The notes under the pieces: generated by a model
Seen by the model: the letters and a program-made list of their open reading frames with translations, nothing else
Told to the model about the DNA's origin: nothing
Databases searched by the model: none
Made by a program: the position numbers and the translations under genes
NCBI GenBank assembly: GCA_005773695.1
Contig: SXHM01000134.1
Location: 1 to 7,252 of the forward strand
DNA: 7,252 nt
Reading direction: 5' to 3'
Source of the DNA: Bacteroidota bacterium
Lineage (GTDB): Bacteria > Bacteroidota > Bacteroidia > SXHM01
In this document: piece by piece, positions 1 through 4,582 of the stretch
Layout of the letters: every line of letters starts with the position of its first letter
How positions within the stretch are numbered: the stretch's first letter is position 1

Positions 1-660
1 ATTGGCTCACCCGATAACGTGTTGTTAGGGTTCAATTTAAAAGTTCGTCACTTTGGTAAAAACTTTCTATACGGACAATTGATGCTCGATGAATTTCTTC
101 TTTCAGAAATACGTGCTAAAGCAGGTTGGTGGGGAAATAAGCAAGCATTTCAGGTAGGTCTTAAAGGCTTTGATTTATTCGGAATAAAAGATTTGTATTA
201 TCAGGGGGAGTTCAATTTTGTGCGCCCTTATACATATGCACATATAACCTTAGAAACCAACTATGGTCATTTTAACGAACCACTTGCACATCCGCGTGGC
301 GCAAATCTTATGGAAGGGATTGGAATTATCCGATACCGTTTCAACAAATTTTTTGTGGAAGGCAAAATGGTATATTCTCTTTACGGAACAGATGGTTCAG
401 ACAGCCTAAGCTATGGAGGGGATATTTTTAAATCCTATTTGTTGCGCTTTGAATACGGGAATAAAACATTCCAGGGCGTGAAAAATAAGATGATTTACAC
501 CGAGCTGAAAATGTCATACCTCATAAACCCGGCTATGAATTTAAGATTGGAAGGTGGCGTAACTATCCGTAACCACAGCATTGAAGGAGTTGCCGATAAT
601 GGAGTATATATTTTTGCTGGTATCAGAACTTCGCTGATGAATAATTATTATGATTATTGA
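1..660 (+). CDS. RemB/Wzi-like outer membrane beta-barrel protein, C-terminal part
   Basis: The frame is open from the first base, so this is the last 219 residues of a longer protein whose start lies outside the window. The sequence alternates polar and hydrophobic/aromatic residues, is rich in Tyr, Phe and Gly, and ends in an aromatic-rich strand (VYIFAGIRTSL then NNYYDY), as expected of an outer membrane beta-barrel. The stretch NYGHFNEPLAHPRGAN (about residues 87-102 of the visible part) and the later YGGDIFKSY resemble, from memory, the Bacteroidota gliding-motility protein RemB, a relative of the capsule-assembly Wzi family. RemB acts at the cell surface in gliding; the Wzi family binds or organises capsule polysaccharide. 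The barrel assignment is fairly secure, the RemB name less so, and actual gliding cannot be inferred from this fragment. purD follows 42 bp downstream on the same strand and may be co-transcribed. Confidence 0.8.
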   Translation: MGSPDNVLLGFNLKVRHFGKNFLYGQLMLDEFLLSEIRAKAGWWGNKQAFQVGLKGFDLFGIKDLYYQGEFNFVRPYTYAHITLETNYGHFNEPLAHPRGANLMEGIGIIRYRFNKFFVEGKMVYSLYGTDGSDSLSYGGDIFKSYLLRFEYGNKTFQGVKNKMIYTELKMSYLINPAMNLRLEGGVTIRNHSIEGVADNGVYIFAGIRTSLMNNYYDY

Positions 661-682
661 TACTAATCTTTTCCCAACTTTG
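657..682 (+). promoter_or_regulatory. weak candidate promoter for purD
   Basis: CAACTTTG at 675-682 matches the Bacteroidota -7 element TAnnTTTG at all but the first base. A TTG at 657-659 could serve as the -33 element, but the spacer of 15 bp is shorter than the usual 19 or so. Transcription would begin only about 13 bases before the TTG start codon of purD. Read-through from the upstream gene is an equally good explanation. Confidence 0.3.
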
Positions 683-702
683 CACTTTCAAAAATTCGAT
701 CA

Positions 703-2013
703 TTGAAACAATCATTTAACATCCTTCTTCTCGGTTCCGGTGGTCGCGAACATGCATTTTCGTGGAAAATGAGTCAAAGCAAACACCTCGGAAAATTATA
801 CATAGCACCGGGAAATGCAGGCACACCTGCTCACGGAACTAACGTAAACATTGACCCTCTTGATTTTGAAGCAGTAAAAGTTTTTGTGCGCGAAAACGGA
901 ATTCACATGGTGGTGGTTGGTCCTGAAGCACCTTTGGTTGCAGGCATACACGATTTCTTTCTTAATGATTCTGTGCTGAAATATATTCCTGTAATTGGTC
1001 CGCGAAAAGAAGGAGCACAATTGGAAGGCAGCAAAGATTTCTCAAAAGCATTTATGCAGCGACATAATATTCCAACGGCTGCATACAATAGTTTTACTGC
1101 CGAAACGCTGAGCGAAGGATTACAATTTATTGACACCCTCGAATCTCCGTATGTATTAAAAGCAGATGGATTGGCAGCCGGAAAAGGTGTAATCATTTGC
1201 GAAGATTTAGTTGAAGCAAAGCTGGAACTCACCGAAATGTTGATGGAAGAAAAATTCGGTGAAGCAAGCCGCAAAGTAGTCATTGAAGAATTTTTGAAAG
1301 GAATTGAACTTTCCGTCTTTGTACTTTCTGATGGTGTGAATTATAAAATTCTTCCTGCTGCAAAAGATTACAAAAGAGTAGGAGAGGGTGATACCGGATT
1401 AAATACAGGCGGTATGGGCGCTATTTCTCCCGTTCCGTTTGCAACAGATGAGTTCATGAAAAAAGTGGAACAACGTGTTGTAATTCCAACGGTAAAAGGT
1501 TTAAAAGCAGACAATATTCCTTACACAGGATTTATTTTCATCGGCCTGATGAATGTAGATGGAGAACCATTTGTAATTGAATACAACTGCCGCATGGGCG
1601 ACCCTGAAACCGAAGTGGTTATTCCGCGCATAAAAACCGATTTATTGGAATTGTTTGAAGGGGTTGCCAATCAAACCCTGGATGAGGTAAACTTAGAAAT
1701 CGATGACCGCACAGCAGTTACTGTAATGTTGGTGGCAGATGGCTATCCCGGCCCCTATGAGAAAGGAAAAGTAATCAATGGCTTAGATGAAGTAGAAGAC
1801 AGCCTTGTTTTTCATGCCGGAACAAAACTGCAAAACGGAAAGGCTGTTACAAACGGTGGTAGGGTAATGGCAGTTACTTCAATTGGCGCAAACATGAATA
1901 ATGCGTTGGGTAAATCATACCGAAATATTCGAGTAATAGATTATGATGGAAAATATTACCGAAAAGACATTGGGTTTGACCTTCGGGAAGACATAATGGA
2001 AGAACGGGACTGA
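703..2013 (+). CDS. purD: phosphoribosylamine--glycine ligase (GAR synthetase)
   Basis: This enzyme joins 5-phosphoribosylamine and glycine with ATP to give glycinamide ribonucleotide, the second step of de novo purine synthesis, in the cytoplasm. The 436 residues are a usual full length. The N-terminal domain opens with NILLLGSGGREHAF (6-19) and includes GPEAPLVAG (73-81). The ATP-grasp domain runs from about 105 to 300, with GSKDFSKAFM (109-118), VLKADGLAAGKGV (151-163), EEFLKGIELS (195-204) and TGLNTGGMGA (231-240). The family signature appears as RMGDPETEV (297-305), and E293/N295 are the likely metal ligands by family analogy. The C-terminal domain covers about 335-430. The start is TTG: the frame has a stop at 658-660 and no other usual start before 703, and the conserved N-terminus begins five residues in. 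There is no Shine-Dalgarno sequence. No other purine gene is present here, so it is not in a pur operon. Assignment is very secure. Confidence 0.97.
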   Translation: MKQSFNILLLGSGGREHAFSWKMSQSKHLGKLYIAPGNAGTPAHGTNVNIDPLDFEAVKVFVRENGIHMVVVGPEAPLVAGIHDFFLNDSVLKYIPVIGPRKEGAQLEGSKDFSKAFMQRHNIPTAAYNSFTAETLSEGLQFIDTLESPYVLKADGLAAGKGVIICEDLVEAKLELTEMLMEEKFGEASRKVVIEEFLKGIELSVFVLSDGVNYKILPAAKDYKRVGEGDTGLNTGGMGAISPVPFATDEFMKKVEQRVVIPTVKGLKADNIPYTGFIFIGLMNVDGEPFVIEYNCRMGDPETEVVIPRIKTDLLELFEGVANQTLDEVNLEIDDRTAVTVMLVADGYPGPYEKGKVINGLDEVEDSLVFHAGTKLQNGKAVTNGGRVMAVTSIGANMNNALGKSYRNIRVIDYDGKYYRKDIGFDLREDIMEERD

Positions 2014-2024
2014 TTAAATACGCT

Positions 2025-2045
2025 ATGCTGTAGTAGTTTCAGCAT
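2025..2045. terminator. short hairpin between purD and the convergent small gene
   Basis: ATGCTG (2025-2030) and CAGCAT (2040-2045) can pair in a 6-bp stem with a 9-base loop, shortly after the purD stop and in the 75-bp gap between two convergent genes. There is no U-run on either strand, so a classical intrinsic terminator is not shown. Position is the main argument. A second, weaker inverted repeat (GTTA/TAAC) lies at 2068-2080. Confidence 0.25.
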
Positions 2046-2088
2046 CTAAACGCTAGACCTTGAAGCAGTTAAGGGGTAACGAAAAAGA

Positions 2089-2259
2089 TTATCTGTTAGG
2101 AACTTCCAGTTTTTCGTATTTCAGCATTAATCCAATCCAAATTACGCAGGCAACTGCGCCAATTGCCATTAAAGCATAATTCATATTATTTTCGAATCCT
2201 GAAATAAGAGGAAAGGTTGCTTCAATAAGTTTAGCTGTAGGATTAAATAAGTAGCCCAT
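2089..2259 (-). CDS. small single-pass membrane protein, 56 residues, unknown function
   Basis: Reading leftward from the ATG at 2259-2257 gives an open frame of 56 codons ending in TAA at 2091-2089. The protein has a short amphipathic N-terminal stretch (LFNPTAKLIEATFPLI, 4-19), then NNMNYA (24-29), a transmembrane helix at about 29-46 (ALMAIGAVACVIWIGLML), and a charged tail KYEKLEVPNR (47-56). By the positive-inside rule the basic tail is probably cytoplasmic. Three things support a real gene: a near-ideal Bacteroidota promoter just upstream, an A-rich leader before the ATG, and coding-like composition with a coherent membrane topology. In layout it reminds me of small Bacteroidota proteins such as DUF6341 that sit near purD, but that link is from memory and unproven. 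It lies 54 bp beyond the DUF5690-type gene, has its own promoter, and converges on purD. No enzymatic motif is visible. Confidence 0.8.
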   Translation of the reverse strand: MGYLFNPTAKLIEATFPLISGFENNMNYALMAIGAVACVIWIGLMLKYEKLEVPNR

Positions 2260-2281
2260 AGTTTTTAGTTTTTTTGCAGCG

Positions 2282-2311
2282 CAAACCTACATCAAATAGA
2301 TTAATTAGCAA
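2282..2311 (-). promoter_or_regulatory. consensus Bacteroidota promoter for the small membrane protein
   Basis: On the minus strand, TTG (2311-2309) is followed by exactly 19 bases and then TAGGTTTG (2289-2282), a full match to TTG-N19-TAnnTTTG, the primary sigma factor promoter of Bacteroidota. The predicted start of transcription is near 2276, leaving a leader of about 17 bases that is rich in A (AAAAAAACTAAAAACT before ATG) and has no Shine-Dalgarno sequence, as is usual in this phylum. It begins immediately after the stop codon of the upstream transporter gene. Confidence 0.7.
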
Positions 2312-2313
2312 AA

Positions 2314-3588
2314 CTATACCGCAAGTTTTTTCTGATAAAAATAACCCAATGCAAGCAAGGTAAACAACGTTCCGAACACTGCAATCAGATAGCAGGCATT
2401 GGTAAATAGGCTCAGCCAACTCACTTCTGACAGGAAAAAGTCCTTATAAAACAGTACACCAACACTGCATAAATACCCGAATGAATCAGCAACATAAATA
2501 AGGAAGCCTGCATTACTTACATACTTGAAAGCAGCTATCAGTCGCTCAAAAAGAATGCAATTGAATGGAATATAAGCTGTGTATGCCCCAAAACCGCTTA
2601 ACATAACCCATGCAACAGGACTAATCCAGTTACTATGATAGGCAAAAGCGCTCAGTCCGGTAATCAAACAACCGGCAGCAATCACCAGGTGATTAATCAT
2701 CAAAGCCTTTTTATTATCTTTAATAAACATAATGAAACCAAGCAGAACCAGAACGCCTAATGTTACAGGAACTTCTGTTTGAGTAAAAATCTCAGGCTTT
2801 TTCTCGAAGCCTAGAGCATTTAAAATCTCAGCCATAAAATTGTCGCGAAAATCACGGAAGGCCGTCAAGAACATGTACGTAATAACCAGCAAAATCAAGC
2901 CAGGAGCAAATGCCTTAAAAAAACTCCAGCGTTGTTCAGCATTCATGGGTTCACGTTTAGTGCGCAGAGTTTCATCTTCTTTGGTAGGCTCGGGAACATT
3001 GCTGAGCATCCAAACAAAAAATGCAAGCGGAACAAAGAAAACGCCACCTGTTGCCACCGGCATCCAGAATTCTGAAATGCCCATCTGCATTAGATTAGCA
3101 GCAACAGTTTTTACAAATCCCGAAGCAAAGGCAAAGCTGGCACATAAGCCGGCACCCATTGCTTCTGTCCATTTTCTTCCTTCCAAAAAAGAAAAAACCA
3201 AGCCCCAAACCATGCCGAGTGGAAGTCCGTTCAAAAAAAGGAAAGCCAGTTTAAATTTATTGGGAACAACTGCAAAACCTAATAATGCAAGCTCGGCAAT
3301 ACCAATCAAAAGAATGATTCCAAGTGCACGGTTATTCTTCCCCATTTCGGAAACAACTTTAATTCCGATAAATTTTGAAAGCATATAACCGATTGCCTGT
3401 GATATGACTAAAATGGATTTGAATTTTAATCCCCACATGTCATCCACATCCGAAAAACCCGCAGCAGAAAAAGGTTTGCGAAAGGCATACATGCAGGAGT
3501 AAGTGCAAAAGGCAGCCAATGTTGCATACAACGACAGAGCAAAACCGTTAGAGTTGGAAAGCCAGCGCTTGATAAAATTTTCAGGCAT
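2314..3588 (-). CDS. DUF5690-type MFS transporter, GlpT/UhpT-like
   Basis: An integral inner membrane protein of 424 residues with about 12 predicted helices (roughly 15-36, 54-78, 86-108, 113-135, 142-165, 173-196, 228-248, 272-290, 297-316, 322-345, 354-380, 393-416) and a charged central loop at 198-222 between the two six-helix halves, the usual MFS plan. The sequence fits the Bacteroidota DUF5690 family as I remember it. Helix 1 ends in CMYAFRKPF (32-40), helix 2 holds GYMLSKFIG (67-75) and helix 7 holds FLTAFRDFRDN (240-250). These resemble the RKNF, SKF and LRYG segments of GlpT, so R37, K72 and R245 may correspond to phosphate-binding R45, K80 and R269 there. The substrate is therefore inferred, not shown, to be an organophosphate. 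The start codon lies inside the end of the PHP gene (8-bp overlap), implying one mRNA and coupled translation. Transporter: secure; substrate: tentative. Confidence 0.88.
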   Translation of the reverse strand: MPENFIKRWLSNSNGFALSLYATLAAFCTYSCMYAFRKPFSAAGFSDVDDMWGLKFKSILVISQAIGYMLSKFIGIKVVSEMGKNNRALGIILLIGIAELALLGFAVVPNKFKLAFLFLNGLPLGMVWGLVFSFLEGRKWTEAMGAGLCASFAFASGFVKTVAANLMQMGISEFWMPVATGGVFFVPLAFFVWMLSNVPEPTKEDETLRTKREPMNAEQRWSFFKAFAPGLILLVITYMFLTAFRDFRDNFMAEILNALGFEKKPEIFTQTEVPVTLGVLVLLGFIMFIKDNKKALMINHLVIAAGCLITGLSAFAYHSNWISPVAWVMLSGFGAYTAYIPFNCILFERLIAAFKYVSNAGFLIYVADSFGYLCSVGVLFYKDFFLSEVSWLSLFTNACYLIAVFGTLFTLLALGYFYQKKLAV

Positions 3589-4456
3589 TCACAGATAGGA
3601 TTAAACCATTTTTATCAAACTTAAAATCCTGCCATTTATTGTCAACAAATGACTTTACAGTTTCAAAACCTACATCTTTTAACAAGGCAGCAGCGGTTTC
3701 AAACTCTTCAGAAATTTCTTTAGGGTGATGCGAATCAGAATTAATCATCACCGGAATTTTGCGCTTCAGAATTTCGGTCAGCATCCATTTGCCGGGATAA
3801 GGTTCAGTGGTTTTTTTCTTATAAAGTCCGCGTGTGTTTACTTCAATAATTGCTTTTGTTCCGGCAATAACATCAAGGGTTCGCAGCACTTCTTTTTTAT
3901 ACCACTCAGCATCTTCGCTGAAGTACTTATTGTCGGGATTCTGCATTTTTATCTTGTCGATATGTCCTATAACATCCGGGCATTCCTCGCGCACCATCAT
4001 TCGGGTAAGATCATAATAACGCGTTATTACATTTTGTATATCACCTGAAAAAATCTTTTCCAACCCTTCTTCAAAAATTGTTGAGGTTCCATCAATCTCC
4101 CAATGGCTGCCGTCAGCAAACCGGTCAACAAAATGAATAGAACCGATGGTGTAATCTAAGTTGGCTTCTTTTATAAACGATGTTGCAGGACCAATAAATC
4201 CGGGGATGTAATCAATTTCAAGACTGCGGTAAATCTGCACGCGACCTTTGTATTCGAGTTTCAGCTTTTCAATCACTTCAGTATAAACAGAGAGATTTTC
4301 AGCTTTCATGCTCCATGCACAAAAGAAAGGCATGGGCACGTGTGATGAAAAGCCATAGGCGAGCATTCCTTGCTCAGCAGCAGCCTCAGCGTATACTTTT
4401 GCTTCATCGCTGCCATCGCAAAAATTGCAGTGGCTGTGGTAGTTGGTCCAGGACAT
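3581..4456 (-). CDS. PHP-domain phosphatase, histidinol-phosphatase (HisJ/HisK) family
   Basis: A 291-residue cytoplasmic metal-dependent phosphoesterase of the PHP superfamily, of normal length for HisJ-type histidinol-phosphatase (L-histidinol phosphate to histidinol, penultimate stages of histidine synthesis). The metal-binding set looks complete: H7 and H9 in NYHSHCNFCDGSDE, H39 in SSHVP, E80 in SLEIDYIPG, H108 in GSIHF, H165 in IGHIDKI, and D241 and H243 in NSDSHHPKEI. EVNTRGLYKK (205-214) is also typical of the family. The ATG at 4456 is chosen because the TNYHSH motif starts almost at once, as in relatives. There are no his genes around it; it overlaps a transporter gene by 8 bp. Since many Bacteroidota carry the bifunctional HisB, which supplies histidinol-phosphatase activity, this protein may instead act on another phosphate ester. 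Family assignment is secure; the exact substrate is open. Confidence 0.92.
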   Translation of the reverse strand: MSWTNYHSHCNFCDGSDEAKVYAEAAAEQGMLAYGFSSHVPMPFFCAWSMKAENLSVYTEVIEKLKLEYKGRVQIYRSLEIDYIPGFIGPATSFIKEANLDYTIGSIHFVDRFADGSHWEIDGTSTIFEEGLEKIFSGDIQNVITRYYDLTRMMVREECPDVIGHIDKIKMQNPDNKYFSEDAEWYKKEVLRTLDVIAGTKAIIEVNTRGLYKKKTTEPYPGKWMLTEILKRKIPVMINSDSHHPKEISEEFETAAALLKDVGFETVKSFVDNKWQDFKFDKNGLILSVNA

Positions 4457-4472
4457 TTTGAATGATAATTGA

Positions 4473-4505
4473 CGAAAGTAATGGATTTGTAATAAAGCAG
4501 AACAA
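4473..4505 (-). promoter_or_regulatory. candidate promoter for the PHP phosphatase-transporter pair
   Basis: On the minus strand TACTTTCG (4480-4473) matches TAnnTTTG at all but one base, and TTG (4505-4503) lies 22 bases upstream, at the long end of the spacing seen in this phylum. The leader to the ATG at 4456 would be about 10 bases. It is the best candidate in the 126-bp spacer for this direction, but not a perfect one. Confidence 0.4.
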
Positions 4506-4512
4506 AGTGTAG

Positions 4513-4542
4513 TTTAAGTTTTTATTAATTCGTGTAAGTTTG
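4513..4542 (+). promoter_or_regulatory. candidate promoter for the propeller sensor gene
   Basis: TAAGTTTG at 4535-4542 is a full match to the Bacteroidota -7 element. Nineteen bases upstream lies TTT (4513-4515) in place of the ideal TTG. Transcription would start near 4549, leaving a leader of about 34 bases that ends in an A-rich stretch (GAAAAGAAATAAC) directly before the ATG. It shares the short divergent spacer with the promoter of the PHP gene on the other strand. Confidence 0.55.
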
Positions 4543-4582
4543 TCATCTGCCTAATAACGAGTTTGCTTTGAAAAGAAATAAC

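Noticed and set aside
903..1283. 126-codon open frame on the - strand
   Set aside because: Antisense to the conserved ATP-grasp part of purD; no recognisable motif and no upstream signal. The overlapping 796-1020 minus frame is rejected for the same reason.
2068..2080. GTTA-AGGGG-TAAC inverted repeat as a terminator
   Set aside because: The stem is only 4 bp, AT-rich and followed by GAAAAA rather than a T-run, so it is too weak to call.
2840..3388. 182-codon open frame on the + strand
   Set aside because: It lies wholly antisense to the transporter gene, is rich in Lys, Ser and Pro without any domain-like pattern, has no promoter or leader, and exists because the opposite strand is coding.
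3725..4048. Open frames on the + strand of 107 and 60 codons
   Set aside because: Both are antisense to the PHP phosphatase gene, whose metal-binding motifs are intact on the other strand.
3581..4456. Naming the PHP gene as a confirmed histidine biosynthesis gene
   Set aside because: The family fits, but there are no his genes in the window and PHP phosphatases act on varied substrates, so a gene symbol was withheld.
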